A stretch of 5,896 nt of DNA from JADJAH01 sp964615795 (GTDB lineage Bacteria > Bacteroidota > Ignavibacteria > Tepidaquicellales > Tepidaquicellaceae): positions 1-5,896 of the forward strand of contig CAZTQR010000121.1 in assembly GCA_964615795.1 (NCBI GenBank), written 5' to 3'. Each line of letters begins with the position of its first letter. Position 1 is the stretch's first letter. This document shows, in pieces, positions 1 through 5,896 of this stretch. The translations under genes and the position numbers were made by a program. The notes beneath the pieces were generated by a model. That model did not search any database. It had not been told where the DNA came from and saw only the letters and a list, made by a program, of their open reading frames with translations.

Positions 1-30
1 GTGGGGATTCTGCTTCTAAGCCAAAAGCCC

Positions 31-79
31 GGAGAGTTCACTTCACCACAACACAATTCCTCACCACAGTAAACTCTCC
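31..79. repeat. Short inverted repeat downstream of the BNR gene
   Basis: An 8-base perfect inverted repeat is visible: GGAGAGTT at 31-38 and AACTCTCC at 72-79, separated by 33 bases. Inside and next to the loop is an 8-base direct repeat, TCACCACA, at 43-50 and 61-68. The repeat lies 3' of the minus-strand BNR gene, so it could fold in that transcript's tail. The loop is long and there is no T tract, so it is not a standard intrinsic terminator. Chance is a fair alternative. No convincing gene was seen in 1-193. Confidence 0.25.
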
Positions 80-193
80 CGCGCTTCCGCTTACCGAAAG
101 CCGGCAGAAGTACGCGCCGCGTAGTCTCTTATTCTTACGCGCAACGTCCCGCTTCGACCATTCACCAATGCTCATGGCAGGCGAGTCCCGACT

Positions 194-1801
194 CTACTTA
201 ACCAGCGCCATTTTCCTGGTCGCAATTGTTATTCCGTCCGCACTGAGCGTGTAGAAATAAGCTCCGCTCGGGAGATTGGCGGCATTGAACCCGGCCTCAT
301 ACTCTCCGGACCCAAGATATTGATTGGCAAGCAGTGAGATCTCCTTCCCGGAAATGTCATACACTACAAGCCTGATAAGAGCGTTGCCGTTTGAAGCCGG
401 AACGCTGAACCTGATCTTTGTTGAAGGATTGAAAGGATTGGGATAGTTTTGCTGAAGTTCAAACCCTGCGGGCGCTGAACTGCTGATCTGATTAATTCCT
501 ATCGTGCTTAGGTCAATCGGTGCTGTCCACACCTGATACACACCTGTAAAATCATCCATCCACACAGGCCATAGTTTATTATTACCCGAAGTAATTCCGA
601 TGTTGTCGCCCTGATTTCCTGAACCTGCTCCTGCTATACCCTTCGGCTTATATTTATGGTCACTCACAATAAAGTCTCTCCAGGTCACTCCGCCGTCCGT
701 TGATCTTGAAAGATATGTCTGTGCAGAATCGAACGTATTTCTGTTGTCAACATAGATAACATTTATCCCTCCGTTCTCATCCACTCTCATTGCGGGAAAG
801 ATCTGATTCCTTCCGTTATTGATGGGATCCTGATTCACCCTCACGCCTTCAGACCATGTATTTCCCCCGTCTGTTGATCTGTGGAAAACAATGTCAGGGT
901 CAGTGCCTGCGGGAGCAAGGTTTTTCTCTGCCGTTACAACGTACAGCCAGCCGTTCCTCTGGCCGCCGCTTCTGTCTATGTCCATTGAGGGATAACCGTT
1001 GACTCTGATTCCCCACGGAGCCAGAGATGATGTCTTGATACCGTTTGTCTGATACACGCTTTCATTGACAGACCAGTTCACTCCGCCGTTTGTGGATTTT
1101 GCAAAACCAAGTGCAAGTTCATTGAAAGGTGAGGAAAGGCTCGCCGAAGACCAGCTTGCATAGCAAACTCCGTCAGAGCCTATAACCATTACCGGCCCCA
1201 GCGACTGCCTTCCGGGAAGCGAATTGTTAACGGCCGCAAGAGGTGTCCAGTTTGCGCCGCCGTTAGTTGTGTATGACATTGCGACGGGAAACGGATTTGT
1301 AAATCGTGTCCATATCAGGTATGTCCTGCCATAATAAGGACTGCTGGCCACATCGTCGGTTGCAGGACTTCCTTTATCCTGATCATCTCCGGCAATCTGA
1401 ATATTGTTTGACCAGGTCTGGCCGAAGTTTGTTGAAAAATTGGCATACATCCCGAGAACAAAACCGCCCTGATGAGTAAGAATAAGCCTGCCATCCTTGT
1501 CTATGATCGGACCCGGATCGCCGCCGTGGTTTGTTATCGGCTGCCCGAAAAGAGTGTCCGTGCCTCTCCAGGTTGCTCCCCCGTCCGTAGTCAGATAAAC
1601 TCCTTCGCTTCTGAAAGATAACCTGATTGTGTATGCGCTGGCAAACATTATGTTCGGATTGGTCGGATGCCTTACAATTGCAGGTTCGATCTGATTGCTT
1701 GTGGAAGGATAGAGCCTGTAACTTGGAAATTGTGCAAATACTTCTGCTTGCATGATGGTTGCTACACATAGCGAAAAGGCAAGACGGCTCAATGTTCTCA
1801 T
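194..1801 (-). CDS. Secreted BNR/Asp-box (sialidase-like fold) protein with T9SS C-terminal sorting domain
   Basis: The protein has 535 residues. Residues 1-23 form a signal peptide with a hydrophobic core and a VFA|Q cleavage site, so it is exported by Sec. Six Asp-box (S/T-x-D/N-x-G-x-x-W) motifs follow: TTDGGATW (71-78), STNFGQTW (123-130), TTNGGANW (178-185), STNGGVNW (236-243), STDGGNTW (309-316) and STDGGVTW (367-374). These mark the turns of a six- or seven-bladed beta-propeller of the sialidase/BNR type. A linker near 435-447 leads to a domain of about 85 residues starting FELQQNYPNPFNPSTKI (448-464) and ending in the basic tail RKMALVK. This is the Por secretion tail (TIGR04183-like) that directs T9SS export and surface attachment or release. 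No FRIP-type arginine motif of true sialidases is visible, so a catalytic role is unproven; glycan binding, adhesion or another hydrolase role is possible. The start is ATG with no clear SD, as is common in Bacteroidota. The gene appears complete and is probably monocistronic, with 591 bases separating it from the receptor gene upstream. Confidence 0.93.
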   Translation of the reverse strand: MRTLSRLAFSLCVATIMQAEVFAQFPSYRLYPSTSNQIEPAIVRHPTNPNIMFASAYTIRLSFRSEGVYLTTDGGATWRGTDTLFGQPITNHGGDPGPIIDKDGRLILTHQGGFVLGMYANFSTNFGQTWSNNIQIAGDDQDKGSPATDDVASSPYYGRTYLIWTRFTNPFPVAMSYTTNGGANWTPLAAVNNSLPGRQSLGPVMVIGSDGVCYASWSSASLSSPFNELALGFAKSTNGGVNWSVNESVYQTNGIKTSSLAPWGIRVNGYPSMDIDRSGGQRNGWLYVVTAEKNLAPAGTDPDIVFHRSTDGGNTWSEGVRVNQDPINNGRNQIFPAMRVDENGGINVIYVDNRNTFDSAQTYLSRSTDGGVTWRDFIVSDHKYKPKGIAGAGSGNQGDNIGITSGNNKLWPVWMDDFTGVYQVWTAPIDLSTIGINQISSSAPAGFELQQNYPNPFNPSTKIRFSVPASNGNALIRLVVYDISGKEISLLANQYLGSGEYEAGFNAANLPSGAYFYTLSADGITIATRKMALVK

Positions 1802-2392
1802 TGTTCAGTGGGTGATGATTTATGAATTTGAATTGGCAATATAAAAATCTGCAGGTTCCAAATTAAGTCATTCATGAAATAATGTCTGGCGCAGACCTGC
1901 CACTCCAATAATCATCACAGGAGCAATAAGGTTTCTGCCGGACTTTACATTAATTCCACAATGTCAATGTTTCTCCTCAATGAAGCCGATTGCGGAAGCA
2001 ATTGAACACTTATCTGTCTTCATATACACAATGCCCGGACAGTGTATTACCCTCAGGCAAAGAATATCAGTTTCCAAAATGATCTGAGAAGATTATTTTG
2101 CACATGCACAGGAATCGATCAGATCCATGCCAACTTCTAAAAATGACAGGGCTGTTTTTTGCTGAACGCGGCTTTGAAACAGGACGTATTGAGAAGCCTG
2201 TTATTGATCCAAAACATTTTTCAGATACTGCAACAAAGTTAAGCGCAGGCATCGCAAAGGAGCACAGTTCCCGCCAACCGATAACGAGGCTGTGTCCCTT
2301 GCGATTGCATCGCGGCCCGCGCAGCTATCAGTACTAATCTTTCAATCCGATATCCCCGGCGTGAATTCTGCCGTCATGGAAATTCCCGAATC
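1802..2392. other. Long intergenic region with no convincing gene
   Basis: This stretch of 591 bases separates the receptor stop from the BNR gene start, both on the minus strand. It holds only short open frames: 61 codons on minus at 2067-2252 and 79 codons on plus at 2098-2337. Neither has a recognisable domain, a signal peptide or a good ribosome binding site, and they overlap on opposite strands. The part next to the BNR gene (about 1802-1880) is AT-rich and is where that gene's promoter should lie, though I found no well-spaced promoter elements. The rest may be untranslated leader or trailer, a decayed gene, or an unrecognised RNA. Confidence 0.5.
1884..1896 (-). terminator. Weak hairpin, possible terminator between receptor and BNR genes
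   Basis: A perfect 5-bp stem, GTCTG/CAGAC, encloses a 3-base loop. Read on the minus strand it is followed by ATTATTT, a loose T-rich tail. It sits about 500 bases past the receptor stop and 83 bases before the BNR start, so it could end upstream transcription before the BNR promoter. The stem is short and the tail is interrupted, so the call is weak. Confidence 0.15.
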
Positions 2393-4333
2393 CTATTTTC
2401 TGAACATGTAAAGCAGATTGATCCCGCCGAAAAAGTTTCTTCTCGGTCCGGCTTCATAAAACTCCTGCCTGTCTGAGTTGATCTGAATGAATGCAACATA
2501 CTTTTCATCAAGGAGGTTGTTAACTCCCGCATAACCAACGATCCTGAAATTTCCCAGGTCAATGTTCGCCCCGAGCTGTGCACCCAGCAATGAATAACTT
2601 GCCGTCTTAAGACTGTCAACATTCTGGTCATTCACAAACATTGAGCTTGTATAGCTGTAGTATCCCTTAAGATAGCCCGTGAACTTCTTTGAAAACGTAT
2701 GATTGTACGACAGCTCTGTTGTTACATAATTCTCCGGATTGGACGGCTCTGTATTGCCGTCGTAATTCTTGCTCGAAAGAATTCCCTGAGCATCAATACT
2801 GATTGCCTGGTAAGTGTCATACTTGAAATCAGAGAATGTATATGAGCCAAACCATTTCAAGCCCTTTACAACTTCCGTATTGAATCCGAATTCCACACCG
2901 TTCCTTCTTACTTCTGCGGCATTCCTGTAATAGGTGTTTCCATCCGCCGTGAAAGGCACAATTGCATTGTCTATTCCGGTATTGAAGTAAGTCAGCTCAA
3001 GGAATGTCTTCGTGAAAACATTGCTCTTCCTGTTGATGATCTCACCCTTGTATCCTACCTCAAACGATTGTGTATTCTGTGCATTGAGATCGGGATTGAG
3101 GAGGCCAAGTCCGCCGTCAGATGAGAACGGATAATTCTCCAGCTCGTTACCTGCGGGAACATCAAATCCCAGTCCGTAGGATGTGTAGAATGCCATGTTA
3201 GGCGTGATCTTGTAATTCAGCGCCGCTTTTGGTGTGAACTTATTGAAGCTCCTTTCTGCATTCCTGAATCCTGCGAGAAGGTCTTCCTGATTGAATACCA
3301 CATCGTCATATCTTCCTGTAATGAGAAGATTCAGCTTGTCGATTACTATCGGGAAATTGTTGAGAAAGTAGAATCCGACGTTAGAAATAGTTTCGTCGGT
3401 ATAAGCTTCAAGGTTGTCGCCCTTCTGTCCGCCTACATTATTGAATTCCCCGATGGGCCCTGTCTGATAGAAAAGGTCTCCACCGACAGAAAATTCATTC
3501 ACTCTCTTGCCAATGTTGCTCTCATTGATGTACCTGAATGAACCACCAACTCCGGACCTGTCAAAGATCCTGTAAGTTGCGGCCGTTCTCACAAAGTTCT
3601 TAATCGTTCCGTAAGTCGTCACTTCAATCGTGTTGTTATTGCTCTTCCCGAATTTGGCATTGTACGTGATGCCGACTCTCCCTTTTTTCGAAATTCTTTT
3701 GGAGTCACGGCTTATATCCCTTGGATTTGCCTGAAGGTCATCTTGATTGTACTGCTTAAGAGTAAGCGAGCCGGGAAGCTTGATGATCCCGTCAACATAG
3801 TATGCATAAATTGCGAGCTTTGATACAGCATTCAGATCAGTTTCGTAAACCGAATTGAACCTGTTTTGATACTCCTGGCTATGATCCCTGTATCCTGCAT
3901 AGTTTTCATAGCTGTAGTTCACCATGAACCTCTGATAGCCCGAGTTCACTCCGATTTTCAGCCCGTTCTTTCTGAGGTCATAGGCTCCGAACTCATTGTT
4001 CGACATTACGAAAGAAGTCGGAAAGTATTTGTCGGTGAAGAAATTGATGACACCTCCCGGTGCGTTTGTGTACAAAGATGTGAGGTTTCCCTTTGCAATT
4101 TCGATCTTGCCGATAGCATCAAAGTCAATCGCCTCTATCCTTGTCTGTCCGTCAGGCTCCGATTCGGGAATACCATCCATCAGGATCCTTACTCCNNNNN
4201 NNNNNNNNNNNNNNNNNNNNNNNNNNNNNNNNNNNNNNNNNNNNNNNNNNNNNNNNNNNNNNNNNNNNNNNNNNNNNNNNNNNNNNNNNNNNNNNCAGAG
4301 CGCAAATGCAAAAATTGTAATCAGCGCTTTCAT
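2393..4333 (-). CDS. TonB-dependent outer-membrane receptor, N-terminal part lost in an assembly gap
   Basis: This is an outer-membrane transporter that imports a scarce substrate, such as an iron-siderophore complex, with energy from TonB-ExbB-ExbD. After the gap the sequence resumes inside the plug domain: GVRILMDGIPESEPDGQ, then IDFDAIGKIEIAKG, then SLYTNAPGGVINFFTDK (bases 4022-4195). This matches the usual plug order R-I-L-x-DG-x-P, IExxKG and LYxxxxGGVIN. About 542 residues of alternating aromatic beta-strands follow, the right size for a 22-stranded barrel, including FTPKAALNYKITPN, the SFEVGYKG region and the C-terminal VNNLLDEKYV and FFGGINLLYMFRK. The N-terminal piece after the start ATG (4331-4333) is MKALITIFAFAL, the beginning of a signal peptide; the SD is weak. 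The 100 N between the pieces correspond to about 34 codons, too few for the rest of the signal peptide, the TonB box and the first half of the plug. The frame match across the gap is therefore not evidence of true length. The plug style resembles FecA-like siderophore receptors, but the substrate cannot be told. It starts 60 bases after the small exported protein's stop, likely in one operon. Confidence 0.9.
   Translation of the reverse strand: MKALITIFAFALXXXXXXXXXXXXXXXXXXXXXXXXXXXXXXXXXXGVRILMDGIPESEPDGQTRIEAIDFDAIGKIEIAKGNLTSLYTNAPGGVINFFTDKYFPTSFVMSNNEFGAYDLRKNGLKIGVNSGYQRFMVNYSYENYAGYRDHSQEYQNRFNSVYETDLNAVSKLAIYAYYVDGIIKLPGSLTLKQYNQDDLQANPRDISRDSKRISKKGRVGITYNAKFGKSNNNTIEVTTYGTIKNFVRTAATYRIFDRSGVGGSFRYINESNIGKRVNEFSVGGDLFYQTGPIGEFNNVGGQKGDNLEAYTDETISNVGFYFLNNFPIVIDKLNLLITGRYDDVVFNQEDLLAGFRNAERSFNKFTPKAALNYKITPNMAFYTSYGLGFDVPAGNELENYPFSSDGGLGLLNPDLNAQNTQSFEVGYKGEIINRKSNVFTKTFLELTYFNTGIDNAIVPFTADGNTYYRNAAEVRRNGVEFGFNTEVVKGLKWFGSYTFSDFKYDTYQAISIDAQGILSSKNYDGNTEPSNPENYVTTELSYNHTFSKKFTGYLKGYYSYTSSMFVNDQNVDSLKTASYSLLGAQLGANIDLGNFRIVGYAGVNNLLDEKYVAFIQINSDRQEFYEAGPRRNFFGGINLLYMFRK
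4196..4295. other. Assembly gap of 100 N
   Basis: There are exactly 100 N, the customary placeholder for a scaffold gap of unknown size. It interrupts the receptor gene between the signal peptide and the middle of the plug domain. From the usual plug layout at least about 80 codons should be missing, and more if a carboxypeptidase-like regulatory domain precedes the plug, as is frequent in this phylum group. Confidence 0.97.
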
Positions 4334-4393
4334 AACGAGATTTTTTAAGATTTTTGAAAAGAAAGAATTTTCCGAACGTTTGCCCGGAAATTT

Positions 4394-4783
4394 CTATACG
4401 CGCAGGACTACTGTTCTGTGGAAGCGGAGTTTGACTTGATTGAAATACGAATGTATTTTCAGAGCGGAACTAAGACCTCGGCCTGACAGAACTTTGTCTG
4501 CCGCAAAACCGATCTGCCATAGTCTTTCCTTGTTTGATTTGTTGCTGTTTGAAAAGTGTACTCCTGCCTTAGAAGTTGATTGCAGGTTGTGAAGTTTCTT
4601 ACCGGAAGGCCTCTTCTTTTTTGTGTCATCGGATCCGGACAGCCTGTTGTGATCTTCCGATGCTTTGAGATAATTGAGGTACTCAATCTGAAGATTGGGC
4701 ACTACATTCAAGCCCGAAGCAGGGGAAAGAAACGGGAAGCTGAAAAACACTCCGGCGAGTATGTATACCAGTAATCTCTTCAA
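4394..4783 (-). CDS. Small basic exported protein of unknown function, upstream of the receptor
   Basis: I do not recognise this family. From the TTG at 4781-4783 the protein has 129 residues. Residues 1-24 are a clear signal peptide: MKR, then a hydrophobic run LLVYILAGVFFSFPFLS, then a likely A-S-G cleavage site (22-24). The mature part of about 105 residues is strongly basic (I count 19 Lys/Arg against 7 Asp/Glu, plus 5 His). Its middle is rich in Lys, Ser and Asn and looks flexible, with KKKRPSGKK near 55-63. The end (SALKIHSYFNQVKLRFHRTVVLRV is split here as SALKIHSYF and VKLRFHRTVVLRV) could form beta-strands. There are no cysteines, so it is not a lipoprotein. Codon use looks like a real gene. 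A strong SD (GGAGG) lies 23 bases before TTG but 8 bases before an in-frame ATA at 4796-4798, which would add MKQNS at the front (134 residues). The stop lies 60 bases before the receptor start on the same strand, suggesting co-transcription and an envelope role linked to the receptor. That link is inference. Confidence 0.65.
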   Translation of the reverse strand: MKRLLVYILAGVFFSFPFLSPASGLNVVPNLQIEYLNYLKASEDHNRLSGSDDTKKKRPSGKKLHNLQSTSKAGVHFSNSNKSNKERLWQIGFAADKVLSGRGLSSALKIHSYFNQVKLRFHRTVVLRV

Positions 4784-4806
4784 TGAATTTTGCTTTATGT
4801 AAAATA

Positions 4807-4811
4807 CCTCC
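4807..4811 (-). promoter_or_regulatory. Strong Shine-Dalgarno site of the small exported protein
   Basis: On the minus strand the sequence reads TAGGAGGTATTTTAC. The TAG is the in-frame stop that limits the upstream extension of the open frame, and GGAGG is a near-perfect SD core. The distance to an in-frame ATA is 8 bases (ideal), but to the first standard start (TTG) it is 23 bases (too far). It is the only strong SD in the window, since the other genes have weak or no SD. Confidence 0.6.
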
Positions 4812-4849
4812 TATGGATTATTGATTCAAGTCTTTCATGACATTAATCC

Positions 4850-4867
4850 CCGGATGAATTGATCCGG
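4850..4867. promoter_or_regulatory. 18-base imperfect palindrome in the divergent intergenic region
   Basis: CCGGAT-GAATTG-ATCCGG has perfect 6-base arms around a 6-base centre whose inner AATT is itself palindromic; only the G/G pair flanking it fails. It lies between the divergent starts, about 52 bases upstream of the ATA and 89 bases upstream of the sulfotransferase ATG. Its symmetry and place suit an operator for a dimeric regulator of either or both units. It does not resemble a Fur box. A short RNA hairpin or chance are alternatives. Confidence 0.35.
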
Positions 4868-4894
4868 TCTGCAATTATGTGCCTATCGGCTGCT

Positions 4895-4925
4895 TTTGCA
4901 TTAATATTTTGATCCTCTATCTTCA
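4895..4925 (+). promoter_or_regulatory. Possible Bacteroidota-type promoter for the sulfotransferase
   Basis: TTTG at 4895-4898 and TATCTTCA at 4918-4925 are 19 bases apart. This resembles the Bacteroidota -33 TTTG / -7 TAnnTTTG layout, with the last two bases of the -7 element off consensus. Transcription would start near 4930-4935, leaving a leader of about 25 bases before the ATG at 4957. The match is partial and the region is AT-rich, so this is tentative. Confidence 0.22.
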
Positions 4926-4956
4926 TATTACGGCATCTTATTTTCAAACACCAGGA

Positions 4957-5652
4957 ATGCCACTCAAAGTAATCGGAACAGGCCTCGGCAGAACGGGCAC
5001 ATATTCACTGAAGCTCGCCCTTGAGCATATAGGGTTCGGGAAGTGCTTCCATATGCTCGAACTGTTTCATTCACCGGAAAGGATCAGATACTTCAAGTCT
5101 GCCGAGAAAGGCGCGAGTGTAAAATGGGATGAGGTGTTTGAGGATTATTCTTCGGTTGTAGATTATCCCGCGGCAAGATATTTCACACAGATAACTGATC
5201 ATTATCCGGATGCGCGGATCATTCACACGCACAGGGATCCGGAAGAGTGGTACGAAAGCGCACTCGATACAATCTTCTGGGTCAACAGAATGCCATTAAG
5301 CATGATGCTCAGGTTCGGGCTTCATTTGCCTTTTAAGCAAGAAATAAGAAGAAGGCTCCCTGTATTGCTTTATAACCGGAAGCTGATGCATCTCGAATTC
5401 GGAAAAAACCTGTTTGACAAGGACGAAGTCCTGAGAAGGTATGAGAGGCACACCGAAAACGTGCTGAAAAGATTTGCTCCGGGACAGGTATTGATCTTCA
5501 ATTCAAAAGACGGTTGGGAACCTCTTTGCAGATTTCTTGAAGTGACGGTTCCGTCAGAACCCTACCCTCACTTTAACAGGCGTGACGAGTTTGTTCACAA
5601 AGTAAATGTAATTGGCAGGGGCGGTTACCTTCCTGCAGATAAGGTAAGATGA
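4957..5652 (+). CDS. Sulfotransferase family protein (PAPS-dependent type)
   Basis: The protein has 231 residues and is probably cytoplasmic (no signal peptide from this start). Members of this family transfer the sulfuryl group of PAPS to a hydroxyl or amine acceptor. Residues 4-16 (KVIGTGLGRTGTY) form the P-loop-like 5'-phosphosulfate-binding turn, followed by SLKLALEHIGFGKCFHM, the usual next helix. ARIIHTHRDPEEWYES (86-101) is the 3'-phosphate-binding region with Arg93 and a later Ser101. The C-terminal GWEPLCRFLEVTVP...PYPHFN (186-207) is typical of the Sulfotransfer_4-like group, whose members start and end at about these points. The frame is open up to a GTG at 4879, which would add 26 residues (MPIGCFCINILILYL...), but family members begin just before the P-loop, so the ATG at 4957 is preferred. 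AGGA directly abuts that ATG, too close for a good SD. The acceptor is unknown. The stop overlaps the next gene by 4 bases. Confidence 0.85.
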   Translation: MPLKVIGTGLGRTGTYSLKLALEHIGFGKCFHMLELFHSPERIRYFKSAEKGASVKWDEVFEDYSSVVDYPAARYFTQITDHYPDARIIHTHRDPEEWYESALDTIFWVNRMPLSMMLRFGLHLPFKQEIRRRLPVLLYNRKLMHLEFGKNLFDKDEVLRRYERHTENVLKRFAPGQVLIFNSKDGWEPLCRFLEVTVPSEPYPHFNRRDEFVHKVNVIGRGGYLPADKVR

Positions 5653-5896
5653 GGATCAGAAGAGCGACAGCGGAAGATGCAGACAGCATACGCATGCTTT
5701 ACCGGGAAACAATCATCAATGTAAATTGCAGAGATTACAGTCCGGAACAGATAAGAGTGTGGGCTTCAGGAAGCGAAGAAGAGAAAAGGTGGCTTTCGGC
5801 TATTGATGAACAGTATTTTGTTGTGGCGGAAGATGAAAGCAGGATAATTGGATTTGCATCCATAACACATGATGGATATATTGATTTCATGTTCAC
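5649..5896 (+). CDS. GNAT-family N-acetyltransferase, 5' part only (runs off the window)
   Basis: The first 82 residues are present and the rest lies beyond the window. MRIRRATAEDADSIRMLYRE is the standard GNAT opening: beta-1, the AxxxDA turn and helix 1. VNCRDYSPEQIRVWA (25-39) resembles the NxxDYSPxQIxxWA segment of YafP-like acetyltransferases. YFVVAEDESRIIGFASI (56-72) is the beta-2/beta-3 hairpin and DGYIDFMF the start of beta-4. The acetyl-CoA-binding (Q/R)xxGx(G/A) loop would follow outside the window. The enzyme should move an acetyl group from acetyl-CoA to an amine; the substrate is unknown. The ATG (5649-5651) overlaps the sulfotransferase TGA (5650-5652) as ATGA, so translation is probably coupled and the two genes share a transcript. 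A weak AAGG lies 4 bases upstream. Confidence 0.85.
   Translation, partial: MRIRRATAEDADSIRMLYRETIINVNCRDYSPEQIRVWASGSEEEKRWLSAIDEQYFVVAEDESRIIGFASITHDGYIDFMF

Noticed and set aside
38..175. 45-codon minus-strand frame after the BNR stop
   Set aside because: Too short, with no SD and no recognisable features; compatible with chance.
183..194. GAGTC-CC-GACTC inverted repeat at the BNR stop codon as a terminator
   Set aside because: The 2-base loop is too tight for a stable RNA hairpin with this stem, and no T tract follows on the minus strand.
3..255. Plus-strand frame open from the window edge to a TAG near 255
   Set aside because: About 84 codons, with no recognisable protein and an overlap with the end of the BNR gene. 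It could be the tail of a gene outside the window but cannot be supported.
1383..1769. 128-codon open frame on the minus strand inside the BNR gene
   Set aside because: It is in another frame of the same strand as a well-supported protein with a signal peptide, six Asp boxes and a T9SS tail. Its own translation shows no domain.
2067..2337. Short open frames of 61 codons (minus) and 79 codons (plus), partly overlapping
   Set aside because: Neither has a domain, signal peptide or SD. On the minus strand, just upstream of the 61-codon frame's ATG, the frame reads VIGWREL, which recalls the start of RimK-linked aspartyl/zinc protease-like proteins. The expected KAKxDTGA motif does not follow, so the likeness is probably chance.
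3866..4439. Plus-strand open frames running through the N gap
   Set aside because: They are kept open partly by the N run and lie opposite the receptor gene; their translations look like antisense shadows.
4879..4956. GTG at 4879 as the sulfotransferase start, adding 26 residues
   Set aside because: The family begins just before the P-loop, which fits the ATG at 4957. The extra residues are not family-like and would overlap the candidate promoter.

Overview
The window looks like a chromosomal piece of a bacterium of the Fibrobacterota-Chlorobi-Bacteroidota (FCB) group, most likely near Ignavibacteria/Chlorobi or Bacteroidota. The main evidence is the C-terminal domain of the first gene, which opens with the NYPNPFNPSTKI motif of type IX secretion (T9SS) sorting domains. 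A TonB-dependent receptor and mostly weak Shine-Dalgarno (SD) sites agree with a Gram-negative of this group. A run of exactly 100 N (4196-4295) points to a scaffolded draft or metagenome assembly.

Layout: (1) 1-193 has no convincing gene, only a few short repeats. (2) 194-1801, minus strand, is a secreted BNR/Asp-box protein with a T9SS sorting tail. (3) 1802-2392 is a 591-base stretch with no convincing gene. (4) 2393-4333, minus, is a TonB-dependent outer-membrane receptor whose N-terminal part falls in the assembly gap. (5) 4394-4783, minus, is a small basic exported protein of unknown function just upstream of the receptor, with a strong SD that fits an unusual ATA start better than the nearest TTG. 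(6) 4784-4956 is a divergent intergenic region holding an 18-base imperfect palindrome and a weak Bacteroidota-like promoter. (7) 4957-5652, plus, is a PAPS-type sulfotransferase family protein. (8) 5649 to the window end, plus, is the start of a GNAT acetyltransferase that overlaps the sulfotransferase stop by 4 bases (ATGA).

The small exported protein and the receptor form a likely two-gene unit for envelope uptake or sensing. The sulfotransferase and GNAT genes form a tightly coupled divergent pair of small-molecule-modifying enzymes. The BNR protein appears to be a separate transcription unit. Nothing here is clearly a new system. The least explained item is the small basic exported protein paired with the receptor.
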